A stretch of 61,663 nt of DNA from HGM12998 sp900756495. Its GTDB lineage: Bacteria > Bacillota > Clostridia > Oscillospirales > Oscillospiraceae. The notes beneath the pieces were generated by a model. The model saw nothing but the letters and a program-made list of their open reading frames with translations, did no database searches and had not been told where the DNA came from. The stretch lies in assembly GCA_958477305.1 (NCBI GenBank), contig CAUEFI010000019.1, positions 1 through 61,663 of the forward strand, written 5' to 3'. Of this stretch, positions 44,982 to 52,700 are shown piece after piece; positions within the stretch are counted from its first letter, which is position 1; every line of letters begins with the position of its first letter. A program made the position numbers and the translations under genes.

Positions 44982-45073
44982 GGATTGGCAATTTCTGGAC
45001 TAACATACAAGGCGGGATCAGCATTAAGACATTCCCGCCTTTGTCATGCCTGTTTCTCTTGTTCGACCTGTTG

Positions 45074-45220
45074 TTATGCTTTCCACTCCGCAAACTCCCG
45101 CTGTCCTTCCTCGCTCTCGAAAAAGGTTTGTATCTCCGAGAGCAGGACACGGGCCAGGGCCTCCACCTCATGGTAGGGTATTCCTGTGCTGTAGTCATTG
45201 GCTTTCTTTTTCCTTGCCAT
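45074..45220 (-). CDS. Small conjugative-element protein (48 aa)
   Basis: MARKKKANDYSTGIPYHEVE...EEGQREFAEWKA, 48 aa. It starts at ATG 45220 and stops at 45074-45076. Short acidic/basic proteins of this kind follow the FtsK-like gene in clostridial integrative elements; I recall the pattern but cannot name a family. It lies 18 bp after the FtsK-like fragment on the same strand, keeping the element's gene order. Function unknown. Confidence 0.55.
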   Translation of the reverse strand: MARKKKANDYSTGIPYHEVEALARVLLSEIQTFFESEEGQREFAEWKA

Positions 45221-45238
45221 AGGAGCCGCCCCCCAGTC

Positions 45239-45571
45239 TTAAAGGCGAGCCTCGTCAAAGAGATAGCCTTGAAACACGGTGCCGTCCCCGGTGATAAAGC
45301 GGCCCCTTGCGTCTTTTGGTATCTTCTCGGCGGCGCTGGTGTTGTCCAGGATAATCCAAGAAAGTGTGGCTTCCGCCCTGCCGCATACCCGGAAATCCAT
45401 GTTGTTCTTGATTTGACCGGGGAGGATATTAGCGTCCGGGCGCTGGGTGGCGAGGATCAGATGGATACCAAACGCCCGCCCCAGCCGGGCCAGCGTCGCT
45501 AGCCTGTTTTCAATCTGGGCCAGCAGTTCCCTGTCCTCCTTGCTCCGGCTCGCCGTAGAGTAAATATCCAT
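45239..45571 (-). pseudogene. FtsK/SpoIIIE-type coupling ATPase, C-terminal fragment
   Basis: About 105 residues of the C-terminal part of a conjugative-element FtsK/SpoIIIE-like DNA translocase: LLAQIENRLATLARLGRAFGIHLILATQRPDANILPGQIKNNMDFRVCGRA. The Walker motifs and membrane domain are missing. The N-terminal break is at about 45560, where the sequence fuses to a MerR-like fragment. This is the scar of a larger mobile element. Confidence 0.8.
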
Positions 45572-45683
45572 ATTTATTTTTCCCGGAAGGGACCACCAGC
45601 CCTGCTTGTTCGTAGCCCTGAACGGCCCGCCGGGAGAGCTTTAGCCCGGTGCACACTTAGCGCAGCGTCTGTTCCATCTTCAT
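45560..45683 (-). pseudogene. MerR-type HTH fragment with internal stop
   Basis: From ATG 45683 (GAGGAGGAA upstream) the frame reads MKMEQTLR, a TAA stop, then VCTGLKLSRRAVQGYEQAGLVVPS and KNKYGYLL, clearly the recognition-helix end of a MerR-family regulator. It then runs into the FtsK fragment in another frame. The nonsense codon and the fusion mark a deletion junction. Confidence 0.6.
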
Positions 45684-45886
45684 TTCCTCCTCACCATAAA
45701 ACTGCACGCCGCGTGCGGTCAAGGGCTTTTACGCGAAAACCGCATCCCGCAATAGGGCCTGCAAATTTCGCGCATGGAGGAGCTATATAAAACAACAGGA
45801 AAAAGGACGGTACCCAACTCTGCAATTGAGTGCCAGCAACAAAAAGGTGATGCGTAAAATCAATTGCATAGCCGCCACTATTATGC
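45684..45886. other. Intergenic, no gene identified
   Basis: AT-rich stretch between the element scar and the def-operon leader. Apart from the promoter described next, I see no coding frame or clear structure. Confidence 0.5.
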
Positions 45887-45892
45887 TATAAT
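45887..45892 (+). promoter_or_regulatory. Extended -10 promoter of the structured leader/ncRNA
   Basis: TGCTATAAT: an extended -10 (TG at 45884-45885) with a perfect TATAAT. A poor -35 (TTGCAT, 45864-45869) lies 17 bp upstream. Start expected near 45899. Confidence 0.6.
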
Positions 45893-45898
45893 TTATAG

Positions 45899-46140
45899 TA
45901 GCTTTCGTTAACCCTCATGTGTCAGGGCACATAATCTTTGGATTATGTGCCTCTTCCTATATATACCGAGTGGGCCTCCAGGAGATGAGCTGTAGCCCCA
46001 CCGTCGTCCCTTGACGCGTCTTTTCCCGTGTGAAGCGGCTGCCATCAAATTGGTGAAAACGGGACCAGTTCCCTACGCCGCCGGCAGTGTCCACCCCGAC
46101 ACACTGGGTTCACGCATCGCGGCGGTAACCCTTGCGCCGG
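45899..46140 (+). ncRNA. Structured RNA candidate upstream of the second deformylase
   Basis: About 240 nt non-coding region with dense complementarity. GGCACATAATC/GATTATGTGCC (45926-45951) is an 11-bp stem with a TTTG loop. GTGGG...CCCAC enclose CCTCCAGGAGATGAGCTGTAG (~45971-46003). CGGGA..TCCC follows, and CGCCGC...GCGGCG (~46078-46126) enclose a CAGTGT/ACACTG hairpin. It has its own promoter and ends just before a deformylase operon. From memory it recalls the raiA-motif class of Firmicutes RNAs, but I cannot verify that; a cis-regulatory leader is the alternative. Confidence 0.4.
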
Positions 46141-46167
46141 CCATTCAACAATACAGGAGAGCTAACT

Positions 46168-46578
46168 ATGATTCGTGAAATCTGTAAAGATGACGCCTTT
46201 CTGGCCCAGAAGGCGGAGCCTGCTACACAGGACGATCTGCAAGTGGCGGCGGACCTGCTGGAAACGCTGGAATACCACAAGGACAGCTGCGTGGGTATGG
46301 CGGCCAACATAATCGGCATTAACAAGCGCATCATTGTCTTCGACAACGAGGGTACCTACATGGTCATGTACAACCCGGAGATCATCAAGAAGTCCGAGCT
46401 ATACCAAACAGAAGAGGGCTGTCTTTCCCTTACCGGCACTCGTCCGGTCAAGCGGTGGAAGTCCATCAAGGTACGCTGGCAGAATGAGAAGTTCCAGGAG
46501 CGCCTGAAGACTTTTTCCGGCTGGACGGCTCAGATCATCCAGCACGAGATTGACCACTGTGAGGGCGTTATCATCTAA
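46168..46578 (+). CDS. Peptide deformylase-like protein (atypical motif 1)
   Basis: 136 aa protein of the peptide deformylase family, which removes the N-formyl group from nascent proteins. Motif 2 EGCLSL (Cys metal ligand) and motif 3 QHEIDHCEG (two His ligands and catalytic Glu) are intact. Motif 1, normally GxGxAAxQ, reads CVGMAANI, so the conserved Gln is Ile. ATG 46168 (MIREICKDDAFLAQK) has CAGGAGA upstream. It heads a tight operon with a flavodoxin, a phosphoesterase, a small unknown protein and a hydrolase. It may be a specialised paralogue; the housekeeping def is not in the window. Confidence 0.88.
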   Translation: MIREICKDDAFLAQKAEPATQDDLQVAADLLETLEYHKDSCVGMAANIIGINKRIIVFDNEGTYMVMYNPEIIKKSELYQTEEGCLSLTGTRPVKRWKSIKVRWQNEKFQERLKTFSGWTAQIIQHEIDHCEGVII

Positions 46579-46594
46579 GGAGGCGAAGCATCCC

Positions 46595-47044
46595 ATGAAG
46601 ACCGCTATCTGTTACTGCTCATGCCATCACGGCAACACCCTGAAAGTGCTGGAGGCCATGACCCGCGAGGGTAAGATCGACCTGATCGACGTCACCACCG
46701 GCCATGCCAGCCATCTGGAGCGCTATGACTGCATTGGGTTTGCCTCCGGGGTTTACTATGGGAAGTTTCACGACAGTGTCTTGAGCTTCGCCCGGCAGTA
46801 TCTGCCGGAGGGTAAAAACGTATTCTTCGTCTGCACTTATGGAGGAGGCAAAGGGAGTAGCACCGGGCAGCTGGAAGCACTGGCTGCAAAACGGCGCTGC
46901 AACGTGCTGGGAACCTTTAGCTGCAAGGGTCACGATACTTTTGGACCGTTCAAGCTGGTGGGCGGCATCGCAAAGGGCCGTCCCAATGAGAAGGACCTGG
47001 CGAACGCCCGGAACTTTTATCGGGACATTTTAGCCCGTTCGTAA
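46595..47044 (+). CDS. Flavodoxin family protein
   Basis: 149 aa. MKTAICYCSCHHGNTLKVLEAM replaces the usual T/SxTGNT phosphate loop of flavodoxins with SCHHGNT. The remainder keeps the fold (IGFASGVYYGKFHDSV, VFFVCTYGGG, CKGHDTFGPFKLVGGIAKGRPNEKDLANARNFYRDI). Probably an FMN electron carrier or a quinone-type reductase domain. ATG 46595 follows AGGAGG at some distance. Second gene of the deformylase operon. Confidence 0.85.
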   Translation: MKTAICYCSCHHGNTLKVLEAMTREGKIDLIDVTTGHASHLERYDCIGFASGVYYGKFHDSVLSFARQYLPEGKNVFFVCTYGGGKGSSTGQLEALAAKRRCNVLGTFSCKGHDTFGPFKLVGGIAKGRPNEKDLANARNFYRDILARS

Positions 47045-47056
47045 GGAGTACCCACC

Positions 47057-47515
47057 ATGAAACTCGCCATTCTCTCCGACACCCACGGCCTGCTGCGGCC
47101 CGAGGTGTTGAAATATCTGAACTCCTCCGACACTATTCTTCATGCCGGGGATATCAACTCCCAGGCCGTCGCAGACCAGTTGGCTGCTATCGCTCCGCTG
47201 TACACTGTTCGGGGCAACAATGACAAGGAGTGGGCGGAGGCCATCCCCCACGCTTTAACCTTCACTTTGGACGGCATGACCTTTTACATGATTCACAACA
47301 AAAAGGAAGTTCCGGCAGACCTCTCCGGCGTAGATGTAGTGGTGTTCGGCCACTCCCATAAATATGTCCAGGAGGAGCGGGACGGGGTGCTGTGGCTGAA
47401 CCCCGGATCCTGCGGCCCCCGACGGTTTCATCAGGAAATCACCATGATGATGGCGGAAATCACGTGCGGGCAGCTTTTGGTGGAAAAAATCACCATCCCC
47501 TGTGAGGTAAAGTGA
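47057..47515 (+). CDS. YfcE-type metallophosphoesterase
   Basis: 152 aa calcineurin-like phosphoesterase of the YfcE/MJ0936 family. Metal-binding motifs are SDTHG (residues 7-11), HAGDIN, GNND (53-56) and FGHSHK. These are small cytoplasmic phosphodiesterases with unresolved physiological substrates. ATG 47057 has AAGGAGTACCC. Third gene of the operon; its stop overlaps the next start. Confidence 0.92.
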   Translation: MKLAILSDTHGLLRPEVLKYLNSSDTILHAGDINSQAVADQLAAIAPLYTVRGNNDKEWAEAIPHALTFTLDGMTFYMIHNKKEVPADLSGVDVVVFGHSHKYVQEERDGVLWLNPGSCGPRRFHQEITMMMAEITCGQLLVEKITIPCEVK

Positions 47516-48024
47516 TGGAGCTGGGTCTGACCCTGCCTCTTCAAAGGTTTCTCAATCTCAAAACGCCAGCCCGTGGCGTGGAGCTGGATCGGCGGTACTG
47601 CTGGGATCTTCATGTCATCTCTCTGCGTGGCTGCAAATGCATGCTGGCCGTCCACTGCCACAGCCGGTACGCCTTTGTCCGCTTCGACGTCTCGCTTCTT
47701 CAGTGGGCGGATGTCCCAGGCTTATTCCAGGTGGGACTGGCGGACAGCCTATCCATTTTTGGGTTCGCTCCGAAGCAGATCGACGGTTATCTGCAAAAGG
47801 CCGGAGCCCTCCACATGACCCGCACTCATGGCCGCCGGGAGGTAGCCTTTCTCAACCGGGCGTGGGAGGATGTGCTGACCTTGGATTTATGTCTGGATAC
47901 AGCCAGCCATGCCCAGCCCCTGTTGGACCACGCCGTCAACACCCGTCCCAGCTGGTGCGCGGGCTTTGATGGGCTGGGCACAGGGCTGGAGCGAATCGCC
48001 TATACTTTGGAATCTGAGAGGTAA
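47515..48024 (+). CDS. Hypothetical protein (DUF6933-like)
   Basis: 169 aa; MELGLTLPLQRFLNLKTP, then CWDLHVISLRGCKCMLAVHCHSRYAFVRFDV, a pattern I associate with DUF6933 proteins of unknown function. No signal peptide or catalytic motif is visible. ATG 47515 overlaps the previous stop (TGATG). Cotranscribed between the phosphoesterase and the hydrolase. Confidence 0.65.
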   Translation: MELGLTLPLQRFLNLKTPARGVELDRRYCWDLHVISLRGCKCMLAVHCHSRYAFVRFDVSLLQWADVPGLFQVGLADSLSIFGFAPKQIDGYLQKAGALHMTRTHGRREVAFLNRAWEDVLTLDLCLDTASHAQPLLDHAVNTRPSWCAGFDGLGTGLERIAYTLESER

Positions 48025-48031
48025 CGCGACC

Positions 48032-48757
48032 GTGCAAACTGTGATCAACCCCCGCCGGAAAAAAGTGCTGATCGTTGTCGCCCTTCCGCTGATAATCCTT
48101 CTCCTGCTGGCCGGCGTATTTTTCTGTTATCTGTCCCATTACTACCGGGCAGATGACGTTTCCCTGGCGGTACTGGCCGCCGGTGACAACATCGAAGTCC
48201 GGGATAACCTGACGATACTCTCGCCGTCCTATCCGACAGGCACTGCCATGATCTTCTATCCTGGTGCCAAGGTGGAGGCGGCGGCCTACCTGCCCCTTCT
48301 GGATCAATTGCGCCGGACCGGCCTTACCTGTATTCTGGTAGAGATGCCCTTTCACATGGCCATTTTTGACGCCGACGCTGCCGGGGGGATCATAGCTCAG
48401 TTTCCGAATATCGAGCACTGGTATATCGCCGGCCACTCTATGGGCGGGGCCATGGCGTCTCAGTTCGCCGCCAAACACCCCGATAAAGTGGATGGCCTCA
48501 TCCTGCTGGGGGCCTACATCTACGGCGATTACTCGCCTAAGGATACCCTTACCGTCTATGGTTCCCTGAACCAGAGTGTGGAGGACAAGATTGACTACAC
48601 CGAGAATGTGGTAGAGATCCAGGGCGGCAACCACGCCCAGTTTGGCAATTACGGCCCTCAAAAGGGCGACCTGCCCGCGGAGATTACCCCAGAGGAGCAG
48701 CAGGCCCAGACAGCGGAGGCCGTTATCGCGTTCATCGCCCAGCGGCAGGGCACATAG
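48032..48757 (+). CDS. Membrane-anchored alpha/beta hydrolase
   Basis: 241 aa. An N-terminal hydrophobic helix (residues ~10-32, KVLIVVALPLIILLLLAGVFFCYL) acts as anchor or signal. The extracytoplasmic alpha/beta-hydrolase has nucleophile elbow AGHSMGGAMAS, an Asp-containing LILLGAYIYGDYSP strand, and His in GGNHAQFGNYG. It resembles the Abhydrolase_5/dienelactone-like group; substrate unknown. GTG 48032 has GAGAGG 8 nt upstream; the longer open frame overlaps the previous gene and is not supported. Last gene of the operon. Confidence 0.85.
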   Translation: MQTVINPRRKKVLIVVALPLIILLLLAGVFFCYLSHYYRADDVSLAVLAAGDNIEVRDNLTILSPSYPTGTAMIFYPGAKVEAAAYLPLLDQLRRTGLTCILVEMPFHMAIFDADAAGGIIAQFPNIEHWYIAGHSMGGAMASQFAAKHPDKVDGLILLGAYIYGDYSPKDTLTVYGSLNQSVEDKIDYTENVVEIQGGNHAQFGNYGPQKGDLPAEITPEEQQAQTAEAVIAFIAQRQGT

Positions 48758-48832
48758 CCGAAACCGCCGGTACGGAGCATCTGTCAGGAAGAAATAGGCC
48801 TGAAAACACCACAGCCAACTTCATTGCAGCAC

Positions 48833-48877
48833 AAAAAGGCAGACAACATGGCACTTTTCCATGCGTCTGCCTTTTTT
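48833..48877. terminator. Bidirectional terminator between convergent genes
   Basis: Stem AAAAAGGCAGAC/GTCTGCCTTTTT with an inner CATGG/CCATG stem. A/T tracts on both sides allow termination in both directions. Confidence 0.85.
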
Positions 48878-48931
48878 ATCTCTTCACACACGCGCCGGCG
48901 GCTTGATCAGCCCTTAAAAGAGCCTGTCCTG

Positions 48932-49696
48932 TCATGTTTGCCCGGACAACACCTCATTGATGCAGTCCAGAGCGTTCAGCGTCCGGGGAAAGCCGATATA
49001 AGGCAGGCAGCAGGTCAGGGCGGCCAGCAGGATCTCCCTCCCATTGCCTACCGCATGATTGCCTCTCACATGGGCCTTGACTTGGGGCTCACAGCCGCCT
49101 TGGGCGGCCAGAATGGCAAAGGTCAGCAGCTCCCTCTCCCTCAGGCCAAGGCCCTTGCGGGTATAAAAATCACCAAAACAATAGGCGGAGAGATAGTCCT
49201 GTATGTGTTTCTGGTCGTCTGGGGCGGATGCCCGCATAGCGTCGATGCCGTCTCCGAAGATGGCCTTCTGGGCGGCAATGCCATCCGCCAGACGGCTCTC
49301 CTCCGTCACTGTCTGCCCGCTGGCCAAGGGCAGCCGTATCCTCAAGCGGGACAGCACCTCGTTCACAGCCTCTACAGCGACTTCAGCCTTTCCCAGGCCA
49401 ATGTAGGGGGCGCAGTGGTACACTGCCTCCTTAATTTCCTCCGGCGCCGCGCCGGAGTGGAGCGCCGCTTGGGTGTGGCGTTTGATCTCGGCTATGGTCT
49501 GATTGGCAGTTGCCACAGCCAGGATTACCAGCTCCCGCAGCTTATCTCCCAACTTATTATCTGTATCTGTGTAGACTTCACCGTAGACAAGCCTTTCTTT
49601 GATGGCGGCAAACTCCGGGTCAGTCTCTTTCAGCGGAACGGCCGCCTCTCCATAGAGCTGCCGTTTGACCTGTTCTGCTTTTTCGATGCGATCCAT
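48932..49696 (-). CDS. Carboxymuconolactone decarboxylase family protein (two CMD domains)
   Basis: 254 aa with tandem CMD/AhpD-like helical domains: residues ~35-115 (LRELVILAVATANQTIAEIKRHTQAALHSGAAPEEIKEAVYHCAPYIG) and ~160-250 (LRERELLTFAILAAQGGCEPQVKAHVRGNHAVGNGREILLAALTCCLPYIG). Each keeps the CxPYIG-type end with a single reactive Cys rather than the AhpD CxxC. Probably a redox or lactone-ring enzyme; true substrate unknown. ATG 49696 has AAGGAGG. It lies next to the SLH-flavodoxin operon. Confidence 0.88.
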   Translation of the reverse strand: MDRIEKAEQVKRQLYGEAAVPLKETDPEFAAIKERLVYGEVYTDTDNKLGDKLRELVILAVATANQTIAEIKRHTQAALHSGAAPEEIKEAVYHCAPYIGLGKAEVAVEAVNEVLSRLRIRLPLASGQTVTEESRLADGIAAQKAIFGDGIDAMRASAPDDQKHIQDYLSAYCFGDFYTRKGLGLRERELLTFAILAAQGGCEPQVKAHVRGNHAVGNGREILLAALTCCLPYIGFPRTLNALDCINEVLSGQT

Positions 49697-49763
49697 GAAA
49701 ATACCTCCTTGGGGGGCCGGCATAAAACCGGCCCCCGCCTTTTGATGAGATGGAATAACTCGA

Positions 49764-50927
49764 TCAGGGTGCCCCGTCCACAGAACCTGTCAGGGGCAAA
49801 GCCAATTCGGTCACCCAGCTGTCCACCTGCTCCTGGGATACACTGCTGCTGAATCGCCGGCCCTCCAGCCAGACAGCCCCGGAGGTCAAGCTGTGGAGAT
49901 CAGCGGCGCTGGAGCCAATACCGCTGCTGGCGGAGGTACAGAAGGGCACGATGGTCTTTCCGCTCCAGTCGCAGCTCTCCAGAAAGGTGGAGATGATCCT
50001 CGGGGCATCTCCGTTCCAGATGGGATATCCAATGAAGACGATCTCATAGTCCTCCATATCGTCCACATTGCCGGAGATAGCGGGGCGTGCGGAGGGGTCG
50101 CGCTGCTCCACTTGGGTGCGGCTGCCGGAATTTGTATAATCCAAATCGGCGGAAGTATAGGGCTCCTCCGGCGTGATCTCATAGAGGTCGGCATCCAGCG
50201 AGACGGCCAGCAGATTCGCAACGTTCCCGGTGTTTCCCGTGCAGGAGAAGAAGGCGACCAGCACATCGCTTTCCCCGTCCGGTGTGGGTTCTGGTACGGG
50301 CCTGACGTGGTTTGCCTGGTGATAGCGCATAAGGATAGCGGCCACCTGGGCGCGGGTGGCCTGACCGGCAGGATCGAAGCGGCCGTCATCTACGCCATTG
50401 ACGTAACCGTTGCTCCTTGCCCACCTCACTGCATCAACGGCCCAAGTGGAAATGGCGCTCTCATCAGCAAAGTTCTCCCCGGCATCGGCGGCGGGCCTCC
50501 CGGAGCAGCGCCACAGGATGGTGGAGAGCTGCTCCCTAGTCACAGGGTCCTCGGTGCCGAACCGTCCACCGCCGTAACCGCTGATCATCCCATTTTGAGA
50601 TGCCCAGAGGACGGCGTCGGCGTACCAGGTCCCATCGGCAGTGTCGGTAAAAGCGTCAGTCCCGGTGACGGCAGGGCTCCCTGCCAGCCGGTAGAGAACG
50701 GTGGCGAGCATAGCGCGGGTCATGACTGCGTCCGGAGAAAAGGTCGTGCCGCCGGTGCCGCTCATCAGGCCGCTGTCCCGGCAGTAGGCTGCAGCGTCGG
50801 CATACCAGCTGTCGGCGGCTACATCGGCAAAGCCGGTGTCCTCTACTGCGGCAAAGGCGGCGACGGATACGGAACACACCACGGCCAGAGCTGTCAGCAG
50901 CGCTCCCAATTTCTTGAATTGTTTCAT
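49764..50927 (-). CDS. Secreted SLH-domain flavodoxin
   Basis: 387 aa. Signal peptide 1-27 (LGALLTALAVVCSVSVAAFAA), three SLH domains at ~30-205 (FADVAADSWYADAAAYCRDSG, FTDTADGTWYADAVLWAS, FADESAISTWAVDAVRWARS), a Pro-rich linker (VRPVPEPTPDG), and a flavodoxin domain at ~220-380. The latter has the FMN phosphate loop FSCTGNTGNVA and VFIGYPIWNGDAPRIISTFLE. SLH domains bind the cell-wall pyruvylated polymer, so a flavin protein is displayed outside the membrane, suggesting a role in extracellular electron transfer or surface redox reactions. It is third in an operon with a MerR regulator and a lipoprotein-like stub. Confidence 0.9.
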   Translation of the reverse strand: MKQFKKLGALLTALAVVCSVSVAAFAAVEDTGFADVAADSWYADAAAYCRDSGLMSGTGGTTFSPDAVMTRAMLATVLYRLAGSPAVTGTDAFTDTADGTWYADAVLWASQNGMISGYGGGRFGTEDPVTREQLSTILWRCSGRPAADAGENFADESAISTWAVDAVRWARSNGYVNGVDDGRFDPAGQATRAQVAAILMRYHQANHVRPVPEPTPDGESDVLVAFFSCTGNTGNVANLLAVSLDADLYEITPEEPYTSADLDYTNSGSRTQVEQRDPSARPAISGNVDDMEDYEIVFIGYPIWNGDAPRIISTFLESCDWSGKTIVPFCTSASSGIGSSAADLHSLTSGAVWLEGRRFSSSVSQEQVDSWVTELALPLTGSVDGAP

Positions 50928-50952
50928 GGTTTGGATCCTCCCTTTCTATTTT

Positions 50953-51231
50953 TTATATCATCTGTACCCTGCAGGGAAACGGGAAATGGTTGCCCTTTCT
51001 GTTGTCTGAGCAGCCGGTCCATCCGCCCGCTCCAGTGTGCCCGAACTGTAGTACGGAACCTTCCGGCATTTCCAAAGCCTCCCGTCGGGGTTCTGCGGCA
51101 GGTGCTGCTGCTCCTGCGCCGGGTGTACCGGCTACGCCGATCCGGCCACAGGCCGTCAAGATGCAGGCTGCCGCCAGCGCCAGAAAGAGGAAGCCCGATT
51201 TCTTCCTCACGGGACCGCTCCTCTCCTTCAC
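50953..51231 (-). CDS. Short lipoprotein-like ORF (possibly truncated)
   Basis: 92 aa. GTG 51231 overlaps the MerR stop by 4 nt. Residues 1-33 form a lipoprotein signal with lipobox LTAC (KSGFLFLALAAACILTACG), then a low-complexity Gly/Ala linker and a short tail with no recognised domain. The tail may be the remnant of a longer lipoprotein whose catalytic domain was lost. It ends 25 bp before the SLH-flavodoxin gene. Confidence 0.5.
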   Translation of the reverse strand: MKERSGPVRKKSGFLFLALAAACILTACGRIGVAGTPGAGAAAPAAEPRREALEMPEGSVLQFGHTGAGGWTGCSDNRKGNHFPFPCRVQMI

Positions 51232-51572
51232 CTTTTCCGGATTTCATGCCTCAGATAGTCCAGACGGGCCAGTTTTTTCTCCTGGAAGTGAATTTCATCC
51301 AGGGCCTCCATACGCTTCTTTTCCAACATCTCAAGCCGGGTCTTATCGGTATTTTGCTCCTCCAGGAGCAGCCGCATATAGGTCTCCACCTCTGCGCCGG
51401 TGAATCCAATGTCATGGAGCGTTAGGATCATGCTCAGGCGCTCCAGGTCTTCGTCGTCATACTGCCAAGCGCCCATCACTTTTTTCACCGCGCCGCACAG
51501 TCCCCAGCTCTCATATTTCCTCAGGACACCAAGGGGGATCTTATACTGCTCGCTGGCCTCATAGATAGTCAT
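51228..51572 (-). CDS. MerR-family transcriptional regulator
   Basis: 114 aa. The N-terminal HTH (MTIYEASEQYKIPLGVLRKYESWGLC) has a wing (WQYDDEDLERLSMILTLHDIGFTGAEVETYMRL) and a C-terminal dimerisation coiled coil (LEMLEKKRMEALDEIHFQEKKLARLDYLRHEI). It lacks the Cys residues of metal- or redox-sensing MerR proteins. ATG 51572 has AGGGGTGGGG. First gene of the MerR-lipoprotein-SLH-flavodoxin operon, which it probably controls. Confidence 0.85.
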   Translation of the reverse strand: MTIYEASEQYKIPLGVLRKYESWGLCGAVKKVMGAWQYDDEDLERLSMILTLHDIGFTGAEVETYMRLLLEEQNTDKTRLEMLEKKRMEALDEIHFQEKKLARLDYLRHEIRKR

Positions 51573-51674
51573 ATCCCCACCCCTAAAAATAAAATGCAGA
51601 TGTTCTTCCGAACATCTACATTCTAAAATCAAAAGGCTTCAAATGTCGAATACCCATTTTCTATTTGCAAACAT

Positions 51675-52541
51675 TTATTCCAAGCATTTTTGAATGTGCC
51701 TGAGCAGCGCTGTTACGGCGGGCGAGCAGGTCTCCGCCTTCTTCCAGGCCAGCACAGTACCGGACTCCAGCGCAGGTGACAGAGGGATAAAGTGCAGACC
51801 GCCATACTGGCAGTTCAGGTCTATACTGAGGTAGACGGCGAGGTTTTGTCTGGCCAGACAGGTCAAATTATAGGGCAGATTCCCGGTGGCGGCGATCTCC
51901 AGCCGCTCTCCATAGGGGCCGAACCATCGCCTTACTTCCTGCTGCATCAACTCACGCTGGGTCATGATCAGGGGCAGGCCGGCCAGATCTTCCGGGGTGA
52001 CGGATTCTCTGCCGGCCAGCTTCGATTCCTGGCTGACCAGCACCCCCCACCGCTCCTTGACCGGCATACGGATAAACTCATATCGGCTGATGTCTACCGG
52101 CTCCAGCAGGAGGCCCAGATCCAATACGCCCCGCTCAATGCGCTCCTTGATATTGTCCGAGTTTCCGCTGTAGATCTCATATCTGATCTGGGGGTGCGCC
52201 TCGTGGAAGGAGGACAGATGCTCCGCCAGGAAATCCATGCTGCGCAGATCGCCGCTTCCAATGGAGATCTCGCCGCTGAGCTGCTCCCGATGGATAAACT
52301 CCCTCTGCGTCTTTTCTGCCAGTTCCACAATCTCCCGGGCCCGCCGCCGCAGGAGCATTCCCTCGTCGGTGAGGATGACCCGGTATTGGCTCCGCCGGAA
52401 GAGCTTGACCCCCAGCTCCTCCTCCAGCTGCATCAGCTGCCGGGACAGGGTGGGCTGGGTTATGTGGAGAATGGCCGCCGCCCGTGTAATATTTTCCTCT
52501 CTGGCCACCGCTAGAAAGTATTTCAGGACTCGCAGTTCCAT
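51675..52541 (-). CDS. LysR-family transcriptional regulator
   Basis: 288 aa. The N-terminal HTH MELRVLKYFLAVAREENITRAAAILHITQPTLSRQLMQLEEELG is followed by an effector domain. ATG 52541 has AGGAGGTCTC. The same frame runs open to 53549 across the cupin gene, but that extension is antisense to real genes and is rejected. It is divergent from the cupin-flavodoxin pair; a perfect dyad ATCAAA-TC-TTTGAT (52612-52625) in the gap is a candidate operator for both directions. Confidence 0.92.
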   Translation of the reverse strand: MELRVLKYFLAVAREENITRAAAILHITQPTLSRQLMQLEEELGVKLFRRSQYRVILTDEGMLLRRRAREIVELAEKTQREFIHREQLSGEISIGSGDLRSMDFLAEHLSSFHEAHPQIRYEIYSGNSDNIKERIERGVLDLGLLLEPVDISRYEFIRMPVKERWGVLVSQESKLAGRESVTPEDLAGLPLIMTQRELMQQEVRRWFGPYGERLEIAATGNLPYNLTCLARQNLAVYLSIDLNCQYGGLHFIPLSPALESGTVLAWKKAETCSPAVTALLRHIQKCLE

Positions 52542-52611
52542 AGAGAGACCTCCTGCCTTTTTTCTTATCATACAGATTGACGGACTGATTTGCAAGGGCA
52601 AAAATGCCTTA

Positions 52612-52625
52612 ATCAAATCTTTGAT
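52612..52625. promoter_or_regulatory. Dyad ATCAAATCTTTGAT, candidate LysR operator
   Basis: 6-bp perfect arms separated by TC, in the 159-bp gap between divergent LysR and cupin genes; ATC/GAT ends fit the LysR-box pattern. Confidence 0.4.
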
Positions 52626-52700
52626 AATAGAAAACAGGTATTCGATATTTCTTTTTCCCCATGCTATGCTGAAGACAGTCAGACGAAAGGAGTTGCAGTC

